A stretch of 64,000 nucleotides of DNA from Bemisia tabaci (GCF_918797505.1 NC_092794.1:63649345-63713344); one strand, 5' to 3'; positions 52,731 to 63,749 are shown, numbered from the stretch's first letter. A program made the numbers and translations. The notes: generated from the sequence alone by a model not told the origin.

Positions 52731-53742
52731 AAGGAGATTCATCTCACAAATAATACCACCTGAGTACGTATGTAAAACAAAACCGACGTCAATAGAAATA
52801 TCAATGATTTTGAAAAATAAGTTGTTTTGGCCTCGCAAAAAAATTCACCTGAAAACCGTCATTTTCAGCTCCGGAACATCGTTTAAACTTTAATTAGTCA
52901 TATGACACCGCGAGCTTTACAAAGTTCAAACTCGTCTTAGTCCCATCCACGCAAATGTTGCTTACCCCTTTCATTCACCCGAAAAAGGCTTCAATTTTTA
53001 CTTTCCAGATTTCTTTCTTTGTAATTTCTGGAGGCGTTATGCATTAAATAAAAACCGGCAGCTTTCAACTCGTCCTAATCCGTTTATAAAATTGAAGCTA
53101 ATTCGTACTCGAGTTCCGTACTAAATGAAAGCCCAAAAGAAATAAAACGAAATATTAATTACCCACCCCCCTGCCCCCTCCTCCCCATCATCACCACTGA
53201 ATCCCGCGTCCCAGGCTGCTATCTAGAGGGGGAGGTGGAGGGGGTGGGGGTAGGGCTGGGGGGTGGGGGTAAATTTTTTCCCTCGTTTCCCCTTGTCTAT
53301 CCAGTTTTCCGCACCGGGAGTCCCTTTAATTATTCTGTGCTTGTGCTCGGTCGTGGGAGCGCGAATAAACAGCAAAAGAATCGCGGAAACTTTAACGTCG
53401 TTGCTGCGGTAATCCCTGGAAACATCCCAATAAATACGGACCTAGAGAACTCGTGTTTTACGGTGCCTCTGGTTTCGAAACATGCTAATCCTGAGGTTTG
53501 GATCCGTCCTAGGTGTCCGTCTTGATTTCCGACACGGACTGGGCAAGGACAACTTACATCGAAGCAGGGAATTCATCATTGGGGTGTTTACGGTCAAAAA
53601 TTTAAGTAAAACATTTACATAACCGAAATCAAGTATTGATTATTAATTAGTTAAAAACTGGGGCTACGTCTCCTGGCCGCTACGCGGCCCAACTCTCAAC
53701 GTACGCTTCGCGCCCTCTAAGGCCCACTTGGCGCACAACGGG
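52731..53742. other. No gene seen; C-rich and G-rich tracts
   Basis: 53160-53195 is C-rich and 53227-53269 G-rich. 53640-53730 (CTGGCCGCTACGCGGCC) resembles, inverted, the GC palindromic segment split at 43510/44292. Confidence 0.4.
53227..53269 (+). other. G-quadruplex-type G-tract cluster
   Basis: At least six runs of three or more G separated by one to three bases within 43 nt (GGGGGTGGGGGTAGGG among them), matching the usual G4 pattern. Confidence 0.75.
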
Positions 53743-53967
53743 TCAGTCAATAGGAAAAATCGGACAAAATTTGGTAACTTTAAACGCTTATAACTCCCGT
53801 CTATTCAAAATTCAGAAATTCTGAAAGTGGTTTCATTGGTTTCCTCGTGAGATTATCTTCAAGAAGCACCTTTTAAAGTTTAAAATGTGACGAAATAAAC
53901 ATCAAAATTTGCAATTTTAATAAAAAAATTTCATGTCCGACCTCTCTAATTGATTCGACCCACCGTT
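53743..53967. mobile_element. CACAGTGGATCG MITE family (copy 3)
   Basis: CACAACGGGTCAGTCAATAGG to GATTCGACCCACCGTT; inner TCGGACAAAATTTGG and TGTCCGACCTCTC. Confidence 0.87.
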
Positions 53968-54678
53968 AGGCGGGCCCGTGTCCGTATGACCCCCGTCAGT
54001 CAATTTCAATAGAGCGGGCCCATCCAGGAAATATATCCTATGGAAAGCCGCAAAAGTCATGGAAATTGTTCCAGTAGAACAGTAGATCAAACTGTGAGAA
54101 ATGATGAAAATTTAGGGGATCAGGAAGATTATAGTAACGATGGCTTTAGTTTTTTGGAAGCTGTGAGTTAAATTCTAAACGCAAAGTTCAGTTTTATATG
54201 CTAAAAAACTGAAAAACATTGAGGGGAGCATTTAAAAACCATGATCTTGATTCCCACTGGTCCTAAGTCTCCCGTTGGCCTGCTTGGTGTAGTGCAATCA
54301 AGTGCCGTCGTAAACACTTATCCTCGAGAGAAATCGAGTGGACGAGCATAGTTGGATTTAATATTTGCTCAGTTTTCTTACGTCACTCCGCAGGTTTATG
54401 CATTGCGCTCCGACCTTTAGGTTCGATATGAAATCACCCTTAGAGTGAAATCCGACATGAAACGTTTACTTGTCATTCGAGGAGGCAAATGATTGAGTGG
54501 AGGAAGGGGCAGTCCTCCAGGGAGAGTCCATGTAATTGAGGCGATGGGTGCAGGAAGGAATTTCTTGGTTGCGGTGTCTCAGAATCTCTATTGTTAGTTT
54601 ATATTTTAGGAAGAAGACTTTTGGGTGAATTTTATGAAATGTTTAATTTTCAACTTCGTAAAATTATGAAGAAGGTTT
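53968..54678. other. No gene seen
   Basis: No convincing frame or repeat apart from a short dispersed motif near 54570. Confidence 0.4.
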
Positions 54679-55597
54679 ACCCTGGTAAAAATTGGCGATA
54701 AGAGCTGCGTTTCAAAATACCATAGGAATTCTTATAGCCGGCTAAAGAAGGCTACAGAAAATCATATAGCTGGCTGTAGAATGCGGAGAAAATCATACGG
54801 CCGGGCTATACGAAGCGATAAAAAATTATGCAGCCGGGCTTTACACTTTATCGCCTGGCTGTGACTTTTTCGCCATCGATTATAAAAGGCTATAAGAAAT
54901 TGTGTAGAAATTCGTGTGCTTTGGAAATAATTAAGTTTGATACGGAACTACCTTAATATTTACAAAACACACATTACATTTTCCTTTAATACATACTTTT
55001 TTTTCATCAATTAAAATGAGAAGAATCCATACAGGATGTGCAAACATTTCAAAATCATGAGTTGAAAAACGCTGACTCCGCCAGATTAAACATTAGAGCC
55101 TAACACAAAGCGGAGCGGTGACGCACTGGCGCCTACAAACCTAACAGGGATACTTCACGCATTGCGCAACGCGTGAAGTATCCCTGTTAGGTTCGTAGGC
55201 GCCAAAGCGTGTTTCGCGCTGGCTGCCCGCCTACCACGGCGCTTGAAGCAACTATTTCACACCAGAGGTATTACACAGTATCATACGAAATTGAAGGCGC
55301 TCTAATATATCAGTAATGGCAGGCATCCTTCAAAAGTACGGAGCTTTCCTCGCAAAATAAATCAAGATACTACGGCCCAAAAAGAGAGCAGTATTCCAAA
55401 AACTCAATAAGTCCTAGCATCCGTAATTAGTAACGTTTAGCATACACTTTATCGCCTGGCTGTTGCTTAATCGCCATCGGCTATAAAATGCTATAAGAAA
55501 TTGTGTAGCCGGCCATAGAAGCTATTGGAAATCTTACAGCCGGCTGTAGGTCTATGGTATTTTGGAACACAGATTCTACTGCCAATTTTTACCAAGG
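54679..55597. mobile_element. TIR element, CCTGGTAAAAATTGGC ends (919 bp)
   Basis: ACCCTGGTAAAAATTGGCG at the left mirrors GCCAATTTTTACCAAGG at the right, continuing through CAAAATACCATAG. Arms contain several ATAGCCGGCT motifs in both orientations and CACTTTATCGCCTGGCTGT in both halves. The central part (55080-55440) holds an unrelated hairpin and flanks. Confidence 0.85.
55128..55203. mobile_element. Perfect short hairpin (76 nt), miniature element or precursor-like RNA
   Basis: Two 33-nt arms pair at 32 positions (GGCGCCTAC at one end, CAGGGATACTTCACGC next to the loop) around a 10-nt loop ATTGCGCAAC. Size and shape resemble a miRNA precursor, but one near-perfect stem is equally typical of a very young miniature element. 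Confidence 0.8.
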
Positions 55598-56251
55598 TAT
55601 CAAAAGCTTCAACAAATTCCAGGTTTTGCTGTAATTATAATGGATTAAACGTTCGCGGAAATCCTTAGACGCCGCAATCAAGAAATTCCCTTTCTGCACC
55701 CAGCGCTTCAATGGACCACTAGACAATGGATATTTTTCGGGGTGAAATTCACGCACACGGAAGATCAGGGATTCGCATGTGCACTTGGCGACAAGGCAAA
55801 GTGAGGGAACCCATAACTCTTGGGGCCAGGGCATTTGCGAGCAACTACAATGTTCCCGGCAGAAGTTCGCAGGCAAACGTAGTGGATGATAGGTGTTATT
55901 ATTTGCTGGCCCTACTCCACACCATCTTCTCACGCTTTTTTTCTCGCACAGATGCATTGCTGTGATTTATTCTGCGCGCCCAGAAAAAAAACGGCGTTGT
56001 TTTAATGAAACGATAAACACTTGCTATGAGCCTTTCGAACGTTTGCACCAGCACTCCAACGGTGAAATTACGAGACGCCTACCTCGGTTGCGATGTTTCA
56101 AAATGTCTGTTCCTACTTCAATTTGTAAAGTAGATTTTCTGGGCATTTCGTTGGGAAATTTTGAGAGAATATTCTTTGAAGAGCAAGAAAAAATCACGTG
56201 AAAGTTTGTGCCGTGATGATTGGATAAGATAGACGATAGAATAAAAAATAT
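55598..56251. other. No gene called
   Basis: Overlapping frames on both strands (55589-55957 minus, 55726-55965 plus) with a more balanced composition, but no recognised domain or splice signals. Confidence 0.3.
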
Positions 56252-56500
56252 TTTCATTTTTTATTGTTATACCACGCAGAGTTTAGCGGGACCTCTCTCT
56301 TTTATCTAACACTCTGTTTTCTCTTCTGGTCACTCTTTTTTTTATCTTTTTAGTGCACGTTTAGTTTTTCTCCGCGTTCTTGGGTGGTTATCGAATGTAG
56401 CTAATTCACTCCGTTCTCGTCTCTGGCGGAGTTCATTCCTTTATGACTCTTTAAAATGTTGTCATTTTTTGTATAATATGATATCAATAGAATTGTGTTA
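56252..56500. repeat. Dispersed duplication, copy 2
   Basis: Direct-orientation relative of 52461-52730, about 3.8 kb apart, with scattered substitutions and small deletions. Confidence 0.85.
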
Positions 56501-56615
56501 ACTTTCTCTTGTAAAAAATTAAATTGCGCAGTTAAGTTTGGCACTATAGTTGATGTGGCTTGCTTCCTTTCTGCTGAACGCGGTCCAATTTATTATAGAT
56601 GACAATAACGCCCAT

Positions 56616-57190
56616 AATGGGCCAGTTGCGCTTGTAACTGAATCGTGTTTTAATGCTCGATTTTTGTAAATTAGCTAAAAGTAATAAGATCCGTCCAAAC
56701 GGCAACTGTCTACACTGGAAAAAAACGCATTGGATCTAGAGTCCTCTCATTGACAAGAAAAAATACTCTTGATTCAATCGGATTTTTGCTTGAATCAAAA
56801 CGAAATCCGCTTAAATTAAGAGGCTTGGTTCTTGATTTAAGCTAGATTCTGATTGAATCAAGAGTACTTTTCTTGACGATGTTTTTAAGAGTCTGGACTC
56901 TAGATCCAATGTGTTTTTTTTTTTTTTTTTCCAGTGTACTTGAATATTGACTGAGATGTCGCCTCTTGAAAAGTCGGGTTTTTGACGTCATCCACCACGG
57001 TTGCGCATAGGATGGTATGCACCACCGGGGTGGATGACGTCATAAATCAAGTTTTTCAAGGCGCGATATCACGGTAAATACTCAACGTAGAAAGTTGCTG
57101 TTTGGACAAATCTTAGTATTTTAGCTGATCTACAAGAATTGAGCAGCCAAACACGATTCTGTGACTATAATACAGCGCAACTGACCCATT
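56616..57190. mobile_element. Foldback element, AATGGGYCAGTTGCGC family, split by an insertion
   Basis: AATGGGCCAGTTGCGC mirrors GCGCAACTGACCCATT. The left arm is interrupted at 56713; the right arm is intact and shows the uninterrupted sequence (CAACGTAGAAAGTTGCTG). The centre contains GGATGACGTCATAAATC. Confidence 0.9.
56713..56936. mobile_element. CACTGGAAAAAAA element nested in the foldback (224 bp)
   Basis: CACTGGAAAAAAACGCATTGG mirrors CCAATGTGTTTTTTTTTTT..CCAGTG. TA flanks both sides. Inner TIR GATCTAGAGTCC. A second copy is at 59701. Tc1/mariner-like by target and size. Confidence 0.92.
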
Positions 57191-57851
57191 GAAGCCTCAT
57201 TGAAGCCCCATCACTTCATCAGTGGCCCACCGAATATGCGCATTAGTCAAGTCAGTCACAGAACTCGGGCGGCTTTTTAATGTGTGAGTATGACGTATGA
57301 ATTATGAAAGGGCTTTAATTTCGTTTGGCACGACCCCAGCCCGGCTCCCTTCTGTGGCGTCGCCGAAACGAGTTTCGGATTCCTCCGCAGCGAGGATTAA
57401 TTACCCACCTCGTTTCAGCGGTTTCAGCCCCAACACCGTGTTCTCTGTTCTCTGTAGGTGGCTCAAGGCGGGACCCCCACCTCCTCCCCTCCCCCCTTAC
57501 TCCGGACTTGAAACGGCTTAGAGTGTTCCATTTGAATAAATTGTCTGTTAGGAACCCGGCAGTGCCACTTTCTTGTCCTCGAGAGATCCGGTGCGAGCAA
57601 GAACATGTAAAACGCCCTGCTCTCGAATGTAAGACCTTAAACACACAAGATCCCGGGGAGCAAGACAGTGTTCACACCCCGCTTGAACTCAACCTTTTCC
57701 TCTCGCGTCGTTTCCTCATCTCTCGTGGAAAATTGGGCACTAGCCTTAGTCTGACAGACTCTGATCGTAAGAGGCCTGTCATATATTGGATGAGGAATTA
57801 TCAGTGTCAAGGGGAAGAAGAAGCAGAGAAAAAGGGTTACCTGGGCGAAAA
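57191..57851. other. GC-richer segment with a 180-codon frame, not called as a gene
   Basis: 57325-57867 (+) is the longest open frame here, but it is proline- and arginine-rich, has overlapping frames on the other strand, no recognised domain, and its end runs into the next foldback element. Possibly part of an exon or UTR; treated as uncertain. Confidence 0.3.
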
Positions 57852-58125
57852 GCGGGCCGATTATTGAAATTGATAGACAAAGCTATAGACAAAGATGACA
57901 TAGAGAGTATGGAGCGATTCCATTGGTTGAAATTGCGGTGGTTCTTACGGACTGAGGGGGAAAACGATGGACTAACTATCGAATCTCTTGTCTGTTGCCG
58001 TTAGTTAGTCTACACTTACCTCCTTTGTTCATTGTAACCACCCCCTTCCACCAATAGGATCCCACCATATCCTTTTTGTCTTTATTGTCTATAGTCATGC
58101 CCATCAATTTCAATAATCGGCTCGC
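57852..58125. mobile_element. Foldback MITE (274 bp)
   Basis: GCGGGCCGATTATTGAAATTG mirrors CAATTTCAATAATCGGCTCGC; inner AGACAAAGATGACAT pairs with its counterpart near 58065. The terminal GATTATTGAAATTG resembles the hairpin at 63750. Confidence 0.9.
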
Positions 58126-58634
58126 AGGTCTGGATGCAACTATTTGTGCTCTTGGAATGTCCGTGTTGCATACACAAAAAATAGTAGGCGCTCTGATTTT
58201 CTTAAAACGTATGGCCACGATTGTTAGTTCTCAAGGGTACCCTACGTTGCATTTACAATTGTATAACTTTATCATGAAATTTTCGAATTTGGGATGATGT
58301 ACAGTCGTGCAGCACCATGTCAGTGTTGCGAAATAGTGCAAGTTGAGGACATTTTATCGGTAGTTATTTGCGGAACTGACATCCGCGATGCCTGTGTGGA
58401 AATGTTTTTGTTGGAAAATTTGCACCATTTTCCAACGTTGACATGGTGCCACACGACTCATCCGAATTTCGAAGATTCTGGGGCCGAGACGACTGTAAAT
58501 GCAATGAAGAAAACTCCTGCGTGTGTGAACTAATGCCATTGCCATACGTTTCGCTCAAGGAAACCAATGCGCCTGCAATTTTTTGTGTATGCAACACGGG
58601 CATCCCAGGAACACGAATAGTTGTATCCAAACCT
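58126..58634. mobile_element. Foldback element (509 bp) abutting the previous one
   Basis: AGGTCTGGATGCAACTATT mirrors AATAGTTGTATCCAAACCT; both arms carry CCGTGTTGCATACACAAAAA. A fragment with GCAACTATTCGTGTTTGATGG occurs near 35216. Confidence 0.87.
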
Positions 58635-59165
58635 AGTCATTGAAAAAGCCGGCGCGCGCCTTTAATTTTTTCCGCCTGTGATAATTTTGTCATAGCATTC
58701 ATACGTCGTCGTTGTACGAAGATAGGGCGGTTCGAATATTAAATCAACTTAAGAAAAGAGTACGAGTAAATAATAATAAATACATCATCAAAGTGTTTTC
58801 AAATGTTTCAATTTTCCTTTTCTATTGGAATATTTTCTCTGCTAATAGGAGAGTGAGGTTGCAGACAAATTTGCCGCCAGGAAATCGGAATAGCTCCTGA
58901 GATCCGAGGCAGATCCGTTTAAAATATAAACGTCCGTAATTAGAGCGAGACCTATAAATGATTTCTCTCTAATGAACACTGGTGGAACTCCGCCTCCGTT
59001 TAAAGAGCGACTCGAAAGTTGGTCACGGGAAGCGAGGGAAGTGGGAAGGGGGAGGGGGGTGGAAAAAGTTCCGAATCAAAAATTATTCCGTTGCGCGCGA
59101 GGTGAATGTTAAGAGCGTAAATTTCTGTTCGAGCGGAGCGCTGGCTGCTCCTTTTGAGACCCATT
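58635..59165. other. No gene seen
   Basis: AT-rich, then a G-rich stretch (59035-59065). Confidence 0.4.
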
Positions 59166-59418
59166 CTGCCGTGCTAAGGAAGAACGCCGTATGAACGTTC
59201 AAGAGTTGCCAAATTTCTCTCAGTAAAATGTTCATTTTTGAGGAAAGTTATCAATATTTAGCCTTGAAAATTTCAGGCGATTTAGGTTAAAATTAGAACG
59301 AAATTCTCTGAAGAATTGGCAGAAAAATATTGACAAATTTTCCCGAAAATTCGTGATTTACCAAAAGAAATTTGGCAACGCCTGAAGGTTAATACGGCGT
59401 TTTTCTTTAGCACGAAAG
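59166..59418. mobile_element. 253-bp MITE family (copy 6)
   Basis: CTGCCGTGCTAAGGAAGAAC to TTTTTCTTTAGCACGAAAG; exactly 253 bp; flanking CATT and TATT match 3 of 4. Confidence 0.94.
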
Positions 59419-59700
59419 TATTCGAGAGGGCACACGTTGTCGGCTATCACCAAATAACGAGTTAGAATCCCCATTCACTGGCTGATGAGGAATTATCTGT
59501 CCCCCTTTCGAGTATCCAAAGTTCATTCGCTCATCATGGACTCGCAGCTTGCTTTTCCTTAAACTCTTTCGCCTCCGTTTATCAAGAAGTTTTAAGGAAA
59601 AAGGGAACTGTAGAACATCAACCGGGGACAGGTCTTAATTACTTTTGTAATTAATTCGTGGGGACCAGTGGGATTTGTCCAACGTCGATGGTCTGAAAAG

Positions 59701-59936
59701 CACTGGAAAAAAAACACATTAGATCCAGAGTCCAGACTCTTGGAAAAATTGACAAGAAAAAATGCTCTTGATTCAATTGGATTTTTGCTTAAATCAAAAC
59801 GAAATCCGCTTAAATTGGAACTGTTGGTTCTTGATTTGAGCTAGATTCTGATTGAATCAAGAGTAAAGTACGTTTTCTTGTCAATGTTTTTAAGAGTTTG
59901 GACTAGTCTGAATCCAATGTGTTTTTTTTTCCAGTG
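59701..59936. mobile_element. CACTGGAAAAAAA element (236 bp)
   Basis: Close relative of 56713-56936, same ends and inner TTGATTCAATTGG and CTTGATT motifs. Flanking dinucleotides are AG on both sides rather than TA. Confidence 0.9.
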
Positions 59937-60577
59937 AGAGTCAACAATTTTCACGACGAAAATTCGATTGAAAACTAATTCTTTCTCTGTAACTTAGGAC
60001 TTTATTTGCGATTTTCTCCCCCTGTAATTTAGGTTTTTGATTTATTAAAAAATCCTGCAAATTATTCGGGATTATTTTGTACATAGCCGTGTGCAAATGA
60101 TTCTTTCATGTGAAAAACGTGTCCCTCAATTCAGCCGTTGCTACGAGATGCACGTGTAAGCATGTGCCCCACGCATTTTTGGCTTGAATCCACCCTTGCG
60201 AAAAGCGTACCGTGGGCGTGTAATCTTTGTTATCTTTCTGCTTAAGATGTCGTATTTTCGTCTTTCGTTACGCACCCTCGGATCAGAAGACTCCAAGAGG
60301 AGTCTTGGCGCTTTTCGTTTCTGTCCTAAGATTCCACACGAATAATTTTCCTCCTTCTTGTCAATTCATATTATTTGGAAACTTAAGTTGAGGGGTTTTC
60401 TTACTTTCTTTCTTGCTTCTTTTCTCCTTTTTTTGCGATGTTGAGATGGCTCGAGCTTTTTGTTTCCACCTGCAGGGTTAGGAATGTGGTCCATACGCTT
60501 TAAGAGTTCGCACAGGAAACAGGGAGCAACTTATCACTCTGCATTTAAATCAAACTCATGATAATAAATATTACATG
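59937..60577. other. No gene seen
   Basis: No supported frame or repeat; pyrimidine-rich around 60400-60435. Confidence 0.4.
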
Positions 60578-60717
60578 TGGATTGAATTTTGCAATAAGGA
60601 ACCACTCTTTCTGGCCAATTTCAGAAACAACATACATGCCATTGGTTTCCCTATGCAAATATGTGCTTTTTGTGGCAGAGCCAGAGATAGTGGTTCCTTA
60701 TTGCAAAATGTAATCCA
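60578..60717. mobile_element. MITE, TTGGA..CATTTTGCAAT family (140 bp)
   Basis: TGGATTGAATTTTGCAATAAG mirrors CTTATTGCAAAATGTAATCCA; inner GGAACCACT and TCTGGC pair. Same layout and length as 732-872. Confidence 0.85.
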
Positions 60718-61556
60718 TGTGATATGGTCACAAAATAAATGATGTATTAATTAAAAATCAATTATTATAAACTTTTTATGCCTCTGAACCATGAACATGT
60801 ACCGTTAAGATCCTCAAGTATACTTAAATTCTTAACTCACAAGGCGCTAGGTTTTTGCTTGTCAAGTGGCTAAATTATAATGCAAGAAAATTCTCTGACA
60901 ATATTGAACTTTCATCCATGATTTTAAGGTTTTCAGTGAATAAATCTCTTCTTTGAATTGAAACTTCTTTGTTTCGTCATTTGATTTACAAAACGACTCG
61001 ATTTGTCCTCAATTTCAATAGCATATTTTAACTGCCTATTCTTATTTACGCATTGTTTTTGGTGCCGCCAAATTCGCATTCAGAACATAGGTAATAAAAT
61101 CAGTCAACAAAGGAGTATTCAAGTTTTCAAAGTTGAAATTTTTATCTTTTTGATTTTTCTCTTCCTTTTTCGCAACCAGATCTTTTATTTCCTTTTTTCG
61201 AGTCCCAGAACTTTTACTTGACTTTTTTATGCATCTTACGAAAAACTTTTTAATGGAACGGGATCCAACAACATAATGACAGCCACGACGCATGGCAGAG
61301 CATCGTGCAAAAGTTTTTACGTTTGCGGCAAATTAAACTTTCAATTACACTAATTTTATTCGCCGTAGACATCAATTTCCTTATTTCCTTGATGCGTGAA
61401 GAGCTTCTGAATGGAACTTCGCTCTCAAGACAGTGGCAAAATCTTTTTAAAAAATGGAATACTTAGCCTATTCGGCCGATTGTTCCTACTCTTTTTTCTC
61501 CATAAAGTCTAATTCCGCACCATGTGGATGATATCTTATAATGCATGTCAACGGCG
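60718..61556. other. No gene seen
   Basis: AT-rich; frames at 61003-61293 on both strands are low-complexity. Confidence 0.4.
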
Positions 61557-61787
61557 CACAATTAGCGATTCAAAGGGAGACATCAGACATGATGTGGGGA
61601 CTTTAAAAGCTTGCTTATCTTCGTCAACACAAAACGTGGACGTGTAAAAATGGTTTCATTCGTTTGCTCGTGAAATCTCCCAAAAAACCTCCCTTAAAAT
61701 TTACAATGATATGAAAAAACCTCAAAAATTTCCAGTTTCAGTCCAAAACTTTTTGTCCGATTTCTCACAAAAGCTCGTTCGACTGTG
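61557..61787. mobile_element. CACAGTGGATCG MITE family (copy 4, diverged)
   Basis: CACAATTAGCGATTCAAAGG to AGCTCGTTCGACTGTG; the interior TTAAAAGCTTGCTTATC and GGTTTCATTCGTTTGCTCGTG matches the other copies. Confidence 0.8.
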
Positions 61788-62283
61788 CTACGGGCGCAAA
61801 TAGTAACTAAATGATAATGATTGTATTTCAAATCAAAATGAGCCATTGTAATCTTGACACTGAAATCCATAAAAATACATGCATATAACGGCTCATGTCC
61901 CCAAGTATAATTTTTCAACGAAAAAATTGCAATATTTTGAAATTAAGTTGCGATTTTTATACGATTTTCTGGTGATAAAATCGCTAGGATCATCAACGCC
62001 TAAGAAATTATCCTCAATGTAGTCACGATTTTATCTCCACTAAATCACGTCCGCTAAAATGGAAATTTTATCTCAATTTCTCACGATTTTTGTTCAAGAA
62101 TTTTGCAATGAATCGCCGTAATTAATAAAAAAAATCGCAATTTATCGCAATTTTTGTCCAATGATATTCTAACTAATCGACGTCCATAGAATAGCGATCC
62201 GATCAAATCTCAACTTATCGCGATCACCGCTAGTTTGGTCACAGTAACCTAAATCGAGGCAATAGTTTCTTTAGGTTTCAAAA
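61788..62283. other. AAATCGCGATTTT-rich degenerate sequence
   Basis: 61838-61900 is a remnant of the ~125-bp family. 61940-62215 is a degenerate series of TCGCAATTT and ACGATTTT motifs. Confidence 0.4.
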
Positions 62284-62436
62284 GCGGATCCAGCAATTTG
62301 GCAACACCGTTATCCTCCATCTGAACCTATGCTAAACAATCGATTTTTGTCGGAGCATCTGACCCCTCCAAGAATCGATACATTTCCATAGGTTTAAATG
62401 GGAAAAAGACAATGTTACCAATTTGTTGTATCCACT
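62284..62436. mobile_element. MITE, GCGGATCCAGCAAATTGGC family (copy 2)
   Basis: GCGGATCCAGCAATTTGGCAA mirrors a diverged right end; inner GGTTTAAATGG and CGGAGCATCTGACCCCTC blocks. Confidence 0.85.
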
Positions 62437-62896
62437 AATGTTTAATTTAAATATGTCCAAATAAAGAACGAGTGGAACGTGATTGTGAACGGACACTAAA
62501 TGCGGGATATCGGGAACAGACAGTGATCACGTATTATCCTGCATGCTGAACCCTGCTCAGTGTCAGAGCGAGGATTTAGAAGGATAACTAGATATTTAAA
62601 ACATGACTTTATATAAAATTTATTTATTTTAACTCTTAACCCATCTAAACCTATGCTAAACAATCGCTTCTTGTCGGAGCATCTGACCCCTCGAAGAATC
62701 GATACATTTCGATAGGTTTAAATGGGAAAAAGACAATGTTACCAATCTGCTGCCAATGTTTGATTTAAATATGTCCAAATAAAGGACGAGTGGAACCTGA
62801 TTGTGAACGGACACTAAATACGGGATATCGGGAACAGACAGTGAACACGTATTATCCTGGATGCTGAACCCTGCTCAGTGTCGGAGCGAGGATTTA
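62317..62896. repeat. Tandem segmental duplication (two ~260-bp units)
   Basis: 62317-62578 and 62641-62896 share the right part of the MITE plus 140 bp of downstream flank, including ATATGTCCAAATAAAG, GAACGGACACTAAAT and GCTGAACCCTGCTCAGTGTC, with few differences. Units are about 320 bp apart. Confidence 0.93.
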
Positions 62897-63236
62897 TTCG
62901 ACGCGCATCCGCAGAGAGTGGGATTATTTATACGTTTTTGCGACTCGCAATCGTGCTCTGGCTCCGGGCCGCGAAAAAGTGATAAATCAAACTTGGGACG
63001 CTCCTGGCGACGCTCAATGATGTAGCCCTCCCGGCTCGTGATCGGCACCCGACACCAGGAGGCACCTCTCGCCCGTAAACCAAGAGGTCGGCCACCACCG
63101 CTGCATCATGCTCGAAGTTTTGGTCAGCGTCTCCCATTTTGCTGGTCAGTTGCCCCTCTCGAATCCTTTTTAGCCTTAGCTGAACAGTCTCAAGGGCCAG
63201 ATACACCTGCGCGCTAAACGCGCGTCTGCATAGAGA
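62897..63236 (-). other. GC-rich coding-like segment, unassigned
   Basis: On the minus strand one frame reads MGDADQNFEHDAAVVADLLV (start near 63137) and another, over 62910-63085, reads through REGYIIERRQERPKFDLSLF. Both look protein-like in composition, and they overlap in different frames, so at most one is real, or a frameshift joins them. There is no recognised domain and no clear splice signals. It could be an exon, a decayed gene piece or chance in GC-rich DNA. Confidence 0.25.
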
Positions 63237-63746
63237 AATGGAGTTGTTGCATGTGTGAGGAATTTGCGATTTGACCATTGATTCTTAAGTAAAAGTTCGC
63301 GAGAAACACGATGGCGCCACTGGTTTTCTCTGAAATCATTTCCCAAGCTCAAAAAAAGCTCTCAAAGTGAGGCCAAAATGGAGGGGATATCCCACCCTAC
63401 CCTGAGAGTCCACCTCTACATCAAACCAAACTCTCCATGCAAAGATAGAGAGCAAATACATTAGCAGGGTTGCCACTTAATTTGGGGCCTCCAAAATTGA
63501 AAACACGGCAACCCTGCTAATGTATTTGCTCCCTATCTTTGCATATGGAAAGTTTGTCTTGATGTAGAGGTGGACTCTCAGGATTGGGTGGGATATCCTC
63601 TCCATTTTGGCCTCACTTTGATAGCTTTTTTTGAGCTTGGGAGTTGATCTCAGAGAAAACCAGTGGTATCATCGTGTTTCTCGCGAGCTTTTACATTAGA
63701 ATCATTGATCAAATCGCAAATCCCTCACACATGCAACATCTCCATT
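63237..63746. mobile_element. MITE, ~515-bp inverted-repeat family (copy 2)
   Basis: AATGGAGTTGTTGCATGTGTG mirrors CACACATGCAACATCTCCATT; AACACGATGGCGCCACTGG and GCAAATACATTAGCAGG as in the copy at 4632. Better preserved than copy 1. Confidence 0.92.
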
Positions 63747-63749
63747 ACC

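Noticed and set aside
54262..54310. tRNA-like phrase GGCCTGCTTGGTGTAGTG
   Set aside because: No acceptor or T-arm pairing nearby.
55589..55957. 122-codon minus-strand frame
   Set aside because: Partly lies in the right TIR of the 919-bp element and has no domain or splice support.
57325..57867. 180-codon + strand frame, the second-longest in the window
   Set aside because: No recognised domain, low-complexity proline/arginine composition, an overlapping frame on the other strand, and it runs into a foldback element.
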